A stretch of 64,000 nt of DNA from DATFRX01 sp035630615 (GCA_035630615.1 DASQKI010000012.1:56713-120712), one strand, 5' to 3'; positions 1 to 8,334 are shown, counted from the first letter of the stretch. A program made the numbers and translations. The notes: generated from the letters alone by a model not told the origin.

Positions 1-1
1 C

Positions 2-202
2 TGTCAGCTCGGGTTCGGCCATGCCATGGGGCCGCTTGCCACGACCGATCTGACCGGGATCGACGTATTACGGCACGCCACGTCGAACATCTGGGCCGAA
101 TGCGCCGACCCGAAGTTCTATCCGCCCGAGATACTGTCGCGGATGGTCGACGCCGGCGACCTCGGCCGCAAGACGGGTCGAGGGTTCTTCTCGTACGACT
201 GA
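2..202 (+). CDS. 3-hydroxyacyl-CoA dehydrogenase, C-terminal fragment (cut by window edge)
   Basis: Only the last 66 codons lie in the window. The visible part has the C-terminal dimerisation domain of 3-hydroxyacyl/3-hydroxybutyryl-CoA dehydrogenases: a GHAMGPLATTDLTGID stretch near its start and the family's closing GDLGRKTGRGFFSYD. The same two motifs end each half of the tandem dehydrogenase at 10289-12082, so this is a second, separate member of the family, probably converting acetoacetyl-CoA to 3-hydroxybutyryl-CoA. The NAD-binding domain and start lie to the left of base 1. Confidence 0.85.
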   Translation, partial: CQLGFGHAMGPLATTDLTGIDVLRHATSNIWAECADPKFYPPEILSRMVDAGDLGRKTGRGFFSYD

Positions 203-347
203 CGTATCAGACGTACGATTCTTCACCTCCTCTCCGGTGTGAACACGTCCTTTTCCACGTGGGGGGACAACCTTCTGGGGATTGGCGGCGTCTGTTCCTA
301 TGAGGACGGTTGCCGCGGGGGCGGCTCCGGATGCGGGGAGGGGCGCG

Positions 348-674
348 ATGTCAGATAGCTTGAGCGGGACACCGGCGACGATCCTGCACGTTATTGGACG
401 CCTTGACGGCACGTCGGTCAGCGAAGCCCGAGAGCGTCTTCACGCGGCGATCGCCGCAGCGGACTCCGACGTCGTGCTCGACGTCAGCGGAGTCCAGTGG
501 GTCGATGTCACGGGCCTGGGCATGATTGTGGACGCTCACTGGCGGCTTCGCCGGCAGGGCCGGAGGCTCGTCTTGCGAGGCTGCCCACCGCAGATGCGGC
601 GCGCGCTCGCGGTTACGCGGTTGCGTCGCGTGCTGGCGATGGAGCGCGAGGAGGCGGCGCCCTCGGCGGCGTGA
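348..674 (+). CDS. STAS-domain protein, anti-sigma-factor-antagonist-like
   Basis: A 108-residue single STAS domain, similar in size to SpoIIAA/RsbV antagonists, which bind anti-sigma kinases when unphosphorylated. The family core DVSGVQWVDVTGLGMIV lies at about residues 45-61. Antagonists are usually phosphorylated on the Ser after the Asp of the DS(S/T)G motif; here that position is Val54, followed by Thr55. Phospho-switching is therefore lost or moved to Thr55. ATG 348 was chosen because a GGGGAGG Shine-Dalgarno sits 6-7 nt upstream; in-frame ATG 300 and TTG 282 have no such site. No partner kinase or sigma factor is nearby. Confidence 0.75.
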   Translation: MSDSLSGTPATILHVIGRLDGTSVSEARERLHAAIAAADSDVVLDVSGVQWVDVTGLGMIVDAHWRLRRQGRRLVLRGCPPQMRRALAVTRLRRVLAMEREEAAPSAA

Positions 675-713
675 GTCCGCTCACGAGACGGCATCGCCAT
701 CGTCCGTTACACC

Positions 714-719
714 TACGCT
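714..719 (+). promoter_or_regulatory. -10 box of a leaderless ecm promoter
   Basis: TACGCT is followed by exactly 6 nt and then the ATG of the mutase, with no Shine-Dalgarno. This spacing puts transcription start on or next to the A of ATG. No clear -35 is visible. Confidence 0.5.
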
Positions 720-725
720 GTCAAC

Positions 726-2699
726 ATGCGCGACAAGCCGTGGGTCATCCGTACCTACGCCGGACACAGCTCGGCGGCGGAGTCCAACGCTCTCTATCGA
801 CGCAACCTGGCCAAGGGCCAGACCGGACTCTCGGTGGCCTTCGACCTTCCGACGCAGACCGGCTACGACCCCGACTCTGAGCTGGCCCGCGGCGAGGTCG
901 GCAAGGTCGGTGTGCCGGTGCCTCATCTCGGGGAGATGCGCCGGCTGTTCGACGGTATCCCGCTCGACGAGATGAACACGTCGATGACGATCAACGCCAC
1001 GGCGATGTGGACGTTGGCGCTCTACCAGGTGGTCGCAACGGAACAGGGTGTTGAACCTGCACAACTAGCGGGCACAACGCAGAACGACATCGTCAAGGAA
1101 TACCTCTCGCGCGGCACCTACGTCTTCGATCCCGAGCACTCGCTGCGCCTCACGACCGACACTATCGCCTACACGGTCAACCACATCCCGAAGTGGAACC
1201 CGATCAACATCTGCAGCTACCACCTGCAGGAGGCCGGCGCGACGCCGGTGCAGGAACTGGCGTACGCGATCTGCACCGCGATCGCCGTGCTCGACTCCGT
1301 CCGCGACTCGGGTCAGGTGCAGCCGGAGCGGTTCGACGCGGTCGTCGGGCGGATGTCGTTCTTCGTCAACGCCGGGGTGCGATTCGTCGAAGAGCTGTGC
1401 AAGATGCGGGCGTTCGTCGAGCTGTGGGACGAGCTGGCTCGCGAGCGCTATGGCGTCACCGACCCGAAGCTGCGGCGCTTCCGCTACGGCGTCCAGGTCA
1501 ACTCCCTCGGCCTCACCGAGGCGCAGCCGGAAAACAACGTCCAGCGCATCGTGCTCGAGATGCTCGGCGTGACGCTGTCCAAGGACGCGAGGGCCCGTGC
1601 CGTCCAGCTCCCCGCGTGGAACGAAGCGCTCGGCCTGCCGCGCCCGTGGGACCAGCAGTGGTCGCTGCGGCTGCAGCAGGTGTTGGCGTACGAGTCGGAC
1701 ATCCTCGACTACGACGACATCTTCGACGGCTCGTATGTCATCCAGGCCAAGGTCGACGAGCTCGTACGCGGCGCCAAGGAGGAGATCGATCGGGTACAGG
1801 CGATGGGCGGGGCGATCGCCGCGGTCGAGTCGGGCTACATGAAGCAGCAGCTGGTCGCCTCGCATGCCGATCGGCGGGCCCGCATCGAGTCCGGTGCGGA
1901 CGTCGTCGTCGGTGTCAATCGCTGGACCGAGACCGAAGAGTCGCCACTGACTGCCGATCTGAGCGCCGCGATCCAGGCACCCGACGCGACCGCGGAGGCG
2001 GCGGCGATCGAGTCGGTCCAACGGTGGCGGGCCGACCGCGACGACGCGGCGGTGGTGGCCGCGATCGACCGGCTTCGGACCGATGCCAAGACCACGACGA
2101 ACCTGATGCCGGCGACCCTCGATGCGGTCCGGGCCGGCGTCACGACGGGGGAGTGGGCCGCAGCCCTTCGCGAGGTGTTCGGCGAATACCGCGCACCGAC
2201 CGGCGTCACTGGTTCGCTCGGCGTCGCCCATGCCGGGGCGGAGCTGACCTCCGTACGAGAACGCGTCCAGGCCACCGCGGGCGAGCTCGGCGGCCGGCTC
2301 CGGTTGCTCGTCGGCAAGCCAGGCTTGGACGGGCACTCCAACGGGGCCGAGCAGATAGCGGTGCGGGCGCGGGACGCCGGGTTCGAGGTCGTCTATCAGG
2401 GCATCCGGCTGACCCCGGCGCAGATCGTGGCTGCCGCCGTCGCCGAGGACGTGCACTGTGTCGGTCTCTCGATATTGTCCGGCTCCCATCTAGAGTTGGT
2501 GCCGGCCGTACTCGATGGGATGGCCGAGGCGGGGCTGGGTGACGTGCCGGTTGTCGTAGGTGGCATCATTCCGTCGTCCGATGCGCGCGTCTTGGAGAGC
2601 AAAGGGGTGGCGGCTGTGTTCACTCCGAAGGATTTCGGGCTGACCGAGATCATCGGCCGGATGGTCGACGTGATTCGATCAGCCAACGGGCTCAACTGA
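726..2699 (+). CDS. ecm: Ethylmalonyl-CoA mutase (MeaA/Ecm), B12-dependent
   Basis: This 657-aa protein rearranges (2R)-ethylmalonyl-CoA to methylsuccinyl-CoA in the ethylmalonyl-CoA pathway. Residues about 5-510 form the acyl-CoA mutase barrel (TYAGHSSAAESN, GLSVAFDLPTQTGYDPD, LSRGTYVF). Residues about 525-655 form a fused B12-binding domain with D535-x-H537-x-x-G540 (GLDGHSNG), SILSGSH and VVVGG. A single polypeptide with this C-terminal domain, the RGTY motif and near-full-length similarity to remembered Streptomyces MeaA separate it from methylmalonyl-CoA mutase. Pathway partners ccr, epimerase and thiolase follow 13-18 kb downstream. The start appears leaderless. Specificity rests on motif recall, not assay. 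Confidence 0.93.
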   Translation: MRDKPWVIRTYAGHSSAAESNALYRRNLAKGQTGLSVAFDLPTQTGYDPDSELARGEVGKVGVPVPHLGEMRRLFDGIPLDEMNTSMTINATAMWTLALYQVVATEQGVEPAQLAGTTQNDIVKEYLSRGTYVFDPEHSLRLTTDTIAYTVNHIPKWNPINICSYHLQEAGATPVQELAYAICTAIAVLDSVRDSGQVQPERFDAVVGRMSFFVNAGVRFVEELCKMRAFVELWDELARERYGVTDPKLRRFRYGVQVNSLGLTEAQPENNVQRIVLEMLGVTLSKDARARAVQLPAWNEALGLPRPWDQQWSLRLQQVLAYESDILDYDDIFDGSYVIQAKVDELVRGAKEEIDRVQAMGGAIAAVESGYMKQQLVASHADRRARIESGADVVVGVNRWTETEESPLTADLSAAIQAPDATAEAAAIESVQRWRADRDDAAVVAAIDRLRTDAKTTTNLMPATLDAVRAGVTTGEWAAALREVFGEYRAPTGVTGSLGVAHAGAELTSVRERVQATAGELGGRLRLLVGKPGLDGHSNGAEQIAVRARDAGFEVVYQGIRLTPAQIVAAAVAEDVHCVGLSILSGSHLELVPAVLDGMAEAGLGDVPVVVGGIIPSSDARVLESKGVAAVFTPKDFGLTEIIGRMVDVIRSANGLN

Positions 2700-2786
2700 G
2701 GCGGGAAGCGGGATACCGAGGGAGCATTCGCCGAAGCACGGGCGGCCTCCGACCGTGTGACCGCTTCACCTGGAAGGATTAAGCCC

Positions 2787-3581
2787 ATGAGCAACCAACC
2801 GCCCCATGGCCAGGGCTCCTGGCAGCAACCACCCGCTGGACCGCCTCCGGGGCAGGGTCCTGGCGGGCCCCCTGGGCCACCGCCACAGGGTCCTCCCGGC
2901 GGACCCCCTGGCGGACCTCCCGGCGGACCGGGTGGACCGGGTGGACCGCCTCCCGGCGGCTACGGCCCTGGTGGTCCTGGCGGCCCCGGCGGTCCGCCTC
3001 CCGGTGGACCCGGCGGCCCCGGTGGACCGCCCCAGTTCGGTCCCGGCGGCCCTGGTGGCCCTCCGGGAAAGAGCAAGCTCCCGGTGATCCTGGGCATCGT
3101 CGGTGCTGTCGTCGTCTTGGTCGGTGGCGGCCTCCTGCTCTACTTCCTCGTCTTCAGTGGCGACGACGACGAGTCGAGCGGCGGCGACTACTGCAGCCTG
3201 CTCGAGGACAACGCCGAGAAGTTCGCCGGCCTGACCTCAGGCGACATCGACCCCGAAACGGCGGAGGAAGCAGTCAGCGTCGTCCACGAGATTCGGGAAG
3301 CCGCGCCGGACGAGGTCGCCGACGAGTGGGCGTCCATCGACGACCCGCTCCAGGACTTCCAGCAGGCGCTCGACGACGCCGGCGTCACGTGGGAGGACAT
3401 CCAGCAGGCCCAAGGCCCGGACGATGTTCCCGAATCGGTCGCGACGGCCGCGGAGCAGCTGTTCAGCGAGTTTAGTCAGCTGGACATGAGCGCGATCAAC
3501 CAGACGATCGACGACCATGCGCAGGACGAGTGCGGCATCGACCTCCAGGAGATCGAGCAGGGCGGCTCGTCGGATCAGTGA
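2787..3581 (+). CDS. Pro/Gly-rich N-terminus, single-pass membrane protein of unknown function
   Basis: 264 aa. Residues 1-95 are low-complexity repeats of PPG/GGP type, presumably cytoplasmic. A hydrophobic segment at about 98-123 is followed by an acidic linker and an acidic, mostly helical domain with only two cysteines (C136 in YCSLLED and C249 near the end), which could form a disulfide outside the membrane. ATG 2787 has GGAAGG 9 nt upstream and is preferred over the in-frame GTG at 2757. The layout is repeated by the protein at 8331, whose domain starts with a similar DCQLLED. Pro-rich tails of this type are common on actinobacterial membrane proteins; no function can be assigned. Confidence 0.75.
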   Translation: MSNQPPHGQGSWQQPPAGPPPGQGPGGPPGPPPQGPPGGPPGGPPGGPGGPGGPPPGGYGPGGPGGPGGPPPGGPGGPGGPPQFGPGGPGGPPGKSKLPVILGIVGAVVVLVGGGLLLYFLVFSGDDDESSGGDYCSLLEDNAEKFAGLTSGDIDPETAEEAVSVVHEIREAAPDEVADEWASIDDPLQDFQQALDDAGVTWEDIQQAQGPDDVPESVATAAEQLFSEFSQLDMSAINQTIDDHAQDECGIDLQEIEQGGSSDQ

Positions 3582-3588
3582 GGCGAGG

Positions 3589-3762
3589 CTAGGCCGCCTT
3601 CGGGAGGTCGCGCTTCTTGGTCTTGACGAGCTTGCGCTTCTTGACCGTGTACCCGGCGGGTAGTGTTCCGGCCTTGAGCATGCGAACGGGACACCGCTTG
3701 CAGCGGGGTTTCGAGACGCAGCACGTCTTTTTTGGGCGCTGCTTGTTTGGCTTGGCCGGCAT
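3589..3762 (-). CDS. Cys-rich basic miniprotein, 57 aa
   Basis: This short gene reads leftward from ATG 3762 to a TAG at 3589. The product is very basic (K/R runs at the C-terminus) and has a tight cysteine cluster, CCVSKPRCKRCP, at residues 14-25. The spacing CC-x5-C-x2-C could hold zinc, iron or an Fe-S cluster. I recall similar CC-x5-C-x2-CP miniproteins in other actinobacteria, all uncharacterised. It converges on the membrane-protein gene at 2787 and diverges from the ferritin; its start is only 24 bp from an IdeR/DtxR-type iron box, so iron regulation is plausible. No strong Shine-Dalgarno is seen. Confidence 0.65.
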   Translation of the reverse strand: MPAKPNKQRPKKTCCVSKPRCKRCPVRMLKAGTLPAGYTVKKRKLVKTKKRDLPKAA

Positions 3763-3786
3763 GGCGTTGAGTTTAACCCGGCGGGG

Positions 3787-3805
3787 TTAGGTAAGCCTAA
3801 CCTCG
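3787..3805. promoter_or_regulatory. IdeR/DtxR-type iron box in front of ferritin
   Basis: TTAGGTAAGCCTAACCTCG matches the 19-bp consensus TWAGGTWAGSCTWACCTWA at about 17 positions, including both AGGT/ACCT half sites. It lies between the divergent Cys-rich miniprotein and the ferritin. A TACGAT -10 candidate for the ferritin is at 3821-3826, so the box covers roughly the -35 area. IdeR is known to control the ferritin gene bfrB in mycobacteria; whether it activates or represses here cannot be read from sequence. Confidence 0.8.
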
Positions 3806-3857
3806 CCGGGTAGATCTGCGTACGATGGACAACCGACCAATGTGGAGGACTCTGCCG

Positions 3858-4385
3858 ATGGCATCGCCGCGATTCGTCAAACAACTCAACGAGCAGGTTG
3901 GCAGCGAGTTCGCCGCGCACCAGCAATACGTCGCGTGCGCGGTCTACTACGACGCCTTGACCATGCCGCAAATGGCTCGGTTCTTTTACCGCCAGGCGCT
4001 CGAGGAGCGCGACCACGCGATGATGATGGTGCAATACCTCCTCGACGCCGATGTCGACGTCGCCATTCCAGGTGTCGCCGCGCCGAAAAGCCGGTTCGAG
4101 ACAGTCGTCGAGCCCGTGCAGTTGGCCCTCGACCAAGAGAAGCGGGTCGCCGACCAGATCAACCAGCTCACCGCGCTGGCTCGCGAGGACAACGACTACG
4201 CCTCCGATCAGTTCATGCAGTGGTTCATCAAGGAGCAGGTCGAAGAGATCGCCACGATGAGCTCGCTGCTGGCCGTGGTGACGCGGTCGAAGGACGACAT
4301 CGAGTCGATCGAGGAGTGGGTCGCGCGGGAGGTCAGCGCCGAGGAGGACGACCCGACCGCGCCACCGCTCGCCGGCGCGGAGTAG
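3858..4385 (+). CDS. ftn: Ferritin, ferroxidase-type (Ftn/BfrB-like)
   Basis: A 175-aa non-haem ferritin that oxidises Fe(II) and stores it in a 24-mer cage. The ferroxidase ligands fall at the Escherichia coli FtnA positions: E17, E50, H53, E94, Q127 and E130. No bacterioferritin haem Met is evident. ATG 3858 is preceded by GGAGG with 9-nt spacing; an upstream in-frame ATG at 3825 overlaps the promoter and lacks a site. The iron box 53 bp upstream fits IdeR control, as for mycobacterial bfrB. The C-terminal tail (about residue 160 onward) is acidic and Pro/Ala-rich. Confidence 0.93.
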   Translation: MASPRFVKQLNEQVGSEFAAHQQYVACAVYYDALTMPQMARFFYRQALEERDHAMMMVQYLLDADVDVAIPGVAAPKSRFETVVEPVQLALDQEKRVADQINQLTALAREDNDYASDQFMQWFIKEQVEEIATMSSLLAVVTRSKDDIESIEEWVAREVSAEEDDPTAPPLAGAE

Positions 4386-4403
4386 ACGTACGGAGGTCCG
4401 CCG

Positions 4404-5345
4404 ATGCGGATCCTGGTCGTCGGCGCCGGTGTCGTCGGGCTCACCTGCGCCGTACGCCTGGCGGAGTCCGGGCACGACGTGCATGTGCTCGCCCGCGACC
4501 TGCCGCTGGAGACGACGTCGGCCGTGGCGGCGGCGTGGTGGTATCCCTATCGCGCCGCGCCCCAAGACCGCGTCGCGACGTGGGCCGCCCGGTCGTACGC
4601 GGCGTTCGGCGACCTCGCGGGGCGGCCCGACACCGGTGTCGTGCTGCGGCCGAGCACCGAGGTGTTTCGGTCGCCGCAGCCCGATCCGTGGTGGGCCGAC
4701 GCGGTGCCGAAGCTCACTCGAGTCCCGGACCCGCCGTCGGGATACGCCGGCGGCTGGTCGTTCGTCTCGCCGGTGGCCGAGATGCCCGTGTACCTGCGGC
4801 ATCTGGCAGCCCGCCTCGCGACTGCCGGTGGCACCCTGACCCGGATGGCGCTCGGCGGGCTGCCGGAGACGCGAGACGCTGTCGTCGTCAACTGCGCCGG
4901 CCTCGCCAATCGGTCGTTGGTCGGTGACGACCGGCTCTACCCGGTGCGAGGGCAGGTCGTACTGCTGCGCCAGGTCGATGTTGATCGGGTGTGGTTGGAC
5001 GGCACCAGCGACGAGATCACCTATGTGGTGCCGCGGTCGCACGACGTCGTGGCTGGCGGCACCGACGACGTCGACGGGTGGGACCGACGACCCGATCCCG
5101 AGGCGGCCGACCGCATCGTCGCGCGGGCGGCCCGTCTGGTGCCGGAGCTCGCTGGGGCCGAGGTGCTCGGTCATCGGGTCGGGCTGCGCCCGTGCCGCGA
5201 CGCTGTTCGCCTCGAGGTCGAGCGCCGACCCGACGCAGGTGACGTCGTGCACTGTTATGGTCACGGCGGCGCGGGCGTCACGCTCTCGTGGGGGTGCGCG
5301 GACGAGGTGGCGCAGCTGGTCGAGGAGATCTCCGGAGGCGAATAG
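4404..5345 (+). CDS. FAD-dependent D-amino-acid-oxidase-family protein
   Basis: This 313-aa protein has the DAO fold: an N-terminal FAD dinucleotide motif VVGAGVVGLT (residues 5-14), the AAAWWYPYRA segment near residue 50 that resembles the DAO active-site loop, and the family's closing YGHGGAGVTLSWGCADE. The expected reaction is oxidative deamination of a D-amino acid to a 2-oxo acid, NH3 and H2O2. GGAGG precedes ATG 4404. It is 18 bp after the ferritin stop and its TAG overlaps the next gene's GTG, so it heads a small operon. Substrate is unknown. Confidence 0.85.
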   Translation: MRILVVGAGVVGLTCAVRLAESGHDVHVLARDLPLETTSAVAAAWWYPYRAAPQDRVATWAARSYAAFGDLAGRPDTGVVLRPSTEVFRSPQPDPWWADAVPKLTRVPDPPSGYAGGWSFVSPVAEMPVYLRHLAARLATAGGTLTRMALGGLPETRDAVVVNCAGLANRSLVGDDRLYPVRGQVVLLRQVDVDRVWLDGTSDEITYVVPRSHDVVAGGTDDVDGWDRRPDPEAADRIVARAARLVPELAGAEVLGHRVGLRPCRDAVRLEVERRPDAGDVVHCYGHGGAGVTLSWGCADEVAQLVEEISGGE

Positions 5346-5719
5346 TGGATTCCTTGCCATTCGCGGCGTTGACGATCGTTCTCGCCCCCGCGTTCGCGTT
5401 CGCCGGCGCCTACCTGGGCTACCGCCGGGCACGGGCGGCCGACCTGGCGCTCGATCGCTGGCGCCGACGGGAGGAGACCATGCGGATGGTGCGCTGGGCG
5501 GCCGACCACGCGCTCGCCGAGGACGAGTCGCTGCGTCCGGTCGGGGTGTCGGCTCTCGCGGCACTGCGTCGGGCCGAGCTTCTTCAGCCCGAGGACGAAC
5601 ACCTCGTGGAGGAGATTGCCGAGGCCGTAGCGATCGTCACGGCGGAGGGTCCGGGGTATCCTATAGACGCTGAGATCGTTGTCAGCGAGGAAGGTGAGGA
5701 GGAGCCGACCGATGACTGA
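5345..5719 (+). CDS. Small membrane-anchored protein, unknown
   Basis: 124 aa from GTG 5345, whose G is the last base of the preceding TAG; GGAGG lies 7 nt upstream. Residues about 5-25 form one hydrophobic segment, followed by a charged helical region (RRARAADLALDRWRRREET) and an acidic C-terminus (EEGEEEPTDD). It is probably a cytoplasm-facing helical protein anchored by one N-terminal helix. It is translationally coupled to the oxidase upstream and overlaps the small gene downstream. I recognise no named family. Confidence 0.65.
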   Translation: MDSLPFAALTIVLAPAFAFAGAYLGYRRARAADLALDRWRRREETMRMVRWAADHALAEDESLRPVGVSALAALRRAELLQPEDEHLVEEIAEAVAIVTAEGPGYPIDAEIVVSEEGEEEPTDD

Positions 5720-5867
5720 CCACAAGGTCGTCTACGTCAAGCCTTACCAGGTCGCAGCGGCCAAGCTAGCTATCCAGCTCGCCGAGGACCGGGGCCGCAA
5801 GCCCAATCCGTTGATGGTGCGTATCGCCAACGCCAGGCCGCAGAGGGCGGCTCCCGCCGGCGCCTGA
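5712..5867 (+). CDS. Small basic protein, 51 aa, unknown
   Basis: ATG 5712 lies inside the end of the previous gene (8-bp overlap), with a GAGGAGG purine run about 8 nt before it. The 51-aa product begins MTDHKVVYVKPYQVAAAKL and is basic, with a helical centre and an Ala/Pro tail. The overlap and good ribosome site support a real coupled gene, but it is too short to classify. Confidence 0.55.
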   Translation: MTDHKVVYVKPYQVAAAKLAIQLAEDRGRKPNPLMVRIANARPQRAAPAGA

Positions 5868-5997
5868 GCCTGCTCCCCGTAAAGCTTCGCCGCCCGCGTC
5901 CGCGTCGCGGGGATGTCGTGCGTCTTTGAACCCATCTTGTGCGAAACTGCCCGGTACGAAATGAGCGGGTTAGTGCGAAGTGCGCGGGAGGCGCGCG

Positions 5998-8334
5998 ATG
6001 AGGGCTCTACGGCGGGTTCGCTCGATTGGCCTAGCGATCGCCCTGGGTACTGGTTTGCTCGTCCCGGCGGTCGGTGGTGGAAGCGGACCAGCGAGTGCCG
6101 GGCCGACCGCGGTCGCGTCAGACCCGGGACTCGATCCGAAGGACTTGCCGAGCAACTACACCGACTACCAGATCAAGCAGACTCTAAGAGCCCTTGAGGA
6201 GATCGAGAAGCTCAAGGAGTTCATCCTGACGCCGGAGGATCTCGCAGGCATACCGCGGCGGGTGCTCATTCGCGGCGGAGACTTGGGAAGGCGGTTTCAG
6301 CCCGGTGTGTACGACCCGTACTGGCCGCACTGGAACGTTCCCAAGGGGGAAAAGGGGCTCAGCCTTACTCCGTTCGAGATGCTCATGGCCCTGAATGACG
6401 CACAACGCTACGGATACATGAGCGTGAAGCTTCCGGAGCCGGGCAATGCGGATCGCGTCAAAGAGCCCGATGTCTTGCGGCGGGTCGGACCCGCCGATCG
6501 TGGCAAGCCCGTCGAGCAAAAATACCTAGCTTCTGGCCGCGAGGCTCCGACCAACGCATACAAAGCGATTCAGGGTCTGGTCGCCGACGGCAACAGCACT
6601 TTTCGCGGCACCATTAGAGGCCCGAGCGGTTTCCTGCGGAACGGCATCGTTTCGGTGAGCACAGAGGGGGTCCTGGTCAACGGTAGGCCCATCCCAGATG
6701 AGCTCGTCCTTCGCGCGTTGAGCGGCAAGGTGAGCCGATACGAGAAGAGCGCTGACGCCACTCTGCGTCGAGTCAGGCTTTACGAGGTGCACCTCACGCC
6801 GACCGAGTCCCAGGTGCCCCAGAAGCTGGAGAAGGGACGACGAACTCCGTACGTTCTCGTGACCGGAACCAAAGCGAAGGGCCTGCGTAAGAGCGAGTGC
6901 GCGACGTCGCCGGCTGGCTCCAGTCCGCAGATGCAGACGTCGCCCAGCAGTACGGACGGGTTCTCGTCGATGCCACTGGTCCGGTTCGCTTCAGTGAAGC
7001 CCGTCGCGGCCGGTGGGCCTTGCGGCGAGGAGGATGAGCCGGAGTCCGACAGCAGCCCGGCGCCGGCGCTCGGTGGGCTCGCGCCGTCCGGGTTGCGCGG
7101 TTCGCTGATCGATGCCCAGGAGCTCGGCGGCATCGACTTCACCTCGATGGAGCTGCGCTACCTCTCGGTCGACGAGACCGACGAGGGCTCGCAGGTGAGC
7201 TCGGCGTTTCGGATCCTTGATACCGCAGGGGCGAGCAACGGCTCCGTGATCGACGGCCTGCGCGGGGCGATGCAGGCGTCCGACGCGTTCTTCGTGTGGC
7301 TGTCGCTGCCACCCAGTACGTTCTGGGTCAATCTCAGCCCGGACGAGCCGAACCGCATCATCGACGACGCCCTCGGCCGGACCGAGGTCGGCCGGGTGCT
7401 GCTCGAGGCCGACCGACGTCTGAAGCAGACCGACACCGCGCTGGTCGATCCGCACACCAAGCGGGGTGCGCAGTTTTGGAACCATCAGCAGCCAGCACCG
7501 GATGGCTCGTACTGCTTCACCTATCGGTTGTGGATCGTGCCCGGCCCAGCGAAGGTACGTGAGACCGATGACGCGATCTACATCGTCGATGCCCCGCTCG
7601 ACGTCAACATGCAGCCGATTGACGTGGCCCGCGGTGGATGCGGACACCTACCCGCTTCGGTCAAGAAGCACAATGCCGCGCTCTATCGCCGCGTGATCCT
7701 GCCGCACGTCGTGCGCGCCGTGAACGAGGCGCCGGAGTACCAGGCGCTGCGCCGGGTCTACCTGAGTCGGATCGCCGCCGAGTGGTACCGCCAGCACAGC
7801 GCAACCGATGCGTCGGCATACAGCGACCTGATCGACAGCGGCAACATCGATCGGTGGAAGCTCAACGGCGATTGGGGTCCGCGGCAGACGTACCGGGGCT
7901 TCGTGCAGGACTGGACCAGCGGCAAGTTCGACTACCGCATCCGTGAAGTGCACGGCAATGTCGTCACGACCAAGACGTACCGAACCGGTGGTGTCGACTT
8001 CACCAGTCTCCAGACCCAAGACCTCACGGCCGATGCGTTCGCGTCGATGGCGCCCGGTCTCGAGTCGACCGTCGAGAAGGGCCTGCAGCAGGCGACAGTC
8101 GACCCGCACACGCAAGACCGATGGCTTGGCGGGACTTCGGAGGAGACGACGTCGACCGAAGAGACGGAGCCGACCGATGACGCCACCTCGGCCTCGATTG
8201 CGCCGGATGACCCATGGTCGCGCGACTACGCGCCCATCCTCGTGCCGTTGATGATTCTGGTCGGCGTCGGGCTGGTAGCCGTGGCCGTCCTGCGAGAGCG
8301 GCGGCGCCAGAGCGGAATGCGGGGTTGGCGATGA
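5998..8334 (+). CDS. Large secreted, C-terminally membrane-anchored protein of unknown function
   Basis: 778 aa. The N-terminus is a Sec-type signal peptide (RRVRS, a hydrophobic stretch, then ASA near residue 35). A long exported region follows, and the C-terminus has a Ser/Thr/Glu-rich linker, a transmembrane helix at about 745-765 and a basic stop-transfer tail RERRR, giving a type I membrane topology. The middle contains a conserved-looking block, FWVNLSPDEPNRIIDDALGR, about residues 442-461. I cannot attach a named family or activity. ATG 5998 has GGGAGG 6 nt upstream. Its stop overlaps the next gene's start (ATGA), so the two are probably co-translated. Confidence 0.8.
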   Translation: MRALRRVRSIGLAIALGTGLLVPAVGGGSGPASAGPTAVASDPGLDPKDLPSNYTDYQIKQTLRALEEIEKLKEFILTPEDLAGIPRRVLIRGGDLGRRFQPGVYDPYWPHWNVPKGEKGLSLTPFEMLMALNDAQRYGYMSVKLPEPGNADRVKEPDVLRRVGPADRGKPVEQKYLASGREAPTNAYKAIQGLVADGNSTFRGTIRGPSGFLRNGIVSVSTEGVLVNGRPIPDELVLRALSGKVSRYEKSADATLRRVRLYEVHLTPTESQVPQKLEKGRRTPYVLVTGTKAKGLRKSECATSPAGSSPQMQTSPSSTDGFSSMPLVRFASVKPVAAGGPCGEEDEPESDSSPAPALGGLAPSGLRGSLIDAQELGGIDFTSMELRYLSVDETDEGSQVSSAFRILDTAGASNGSVIDGLRGAMQASDAFFVWLSLPPSTFWVNLSPDEPNRIIDDALGRTEVGRVLLEADRRLKQTDTALVDPHTKRGAQFWNHQQPAPDGSYCFTYRLWIVPGPAKVRETDDAIYIVDAPLDVNMQPIDVARGGCGHLPASVKKHNAALYRRVILPHVVRAVNEAPEYQALRRVYLSRIAAEWYRQHSATDASAYSDLIDSGNIDRWKLNGDWGPRQTYRGFVQDWTSGKFDYRIREVHGNVVTTKTYRTGGVDFTSLQTQDLTADAFASMAPGLESTVEKGLQQATVDPHTQDRWLGGTSEETTSTEETEPTDDATSASIAPDDPWSRDYAPILVPLMILVGVGLVAVAVLRERRRQSGMRGWR

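Noticed and set aside
191..218. TCGTACG...CGTACGA inverted repeat at the first gene's stop
   Set aside because: The stem is only 7 bp, the loop is 14 nt, and there is no U-tract. It is too weak to call a terminator.
1065..2489. Long open frame antisense to the ethylmalonyl-CoA mutase
   Set aside because: It mirrors the codon periodicity of the strongly conserved mutase, and its translation is Arg/Gly/Asp-rich with no recognisable domain.
2830..3065. Short tandem GC-rich repeats that might look like a CRISPR-type or satellite array
   Set aside because: They encode Pro/Gly repeats in the frame of the membrane protein. Unit length is irregular and there are no spacers.
3237..5564. 775-codon minus-strand open frame over ferritin and the oxidase
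   Set aside because: The plus strand has three recognised genes with ribosome sites and motifs. The minus frame crosses the iron box and shows only low-complexity Arg-rich sequence.
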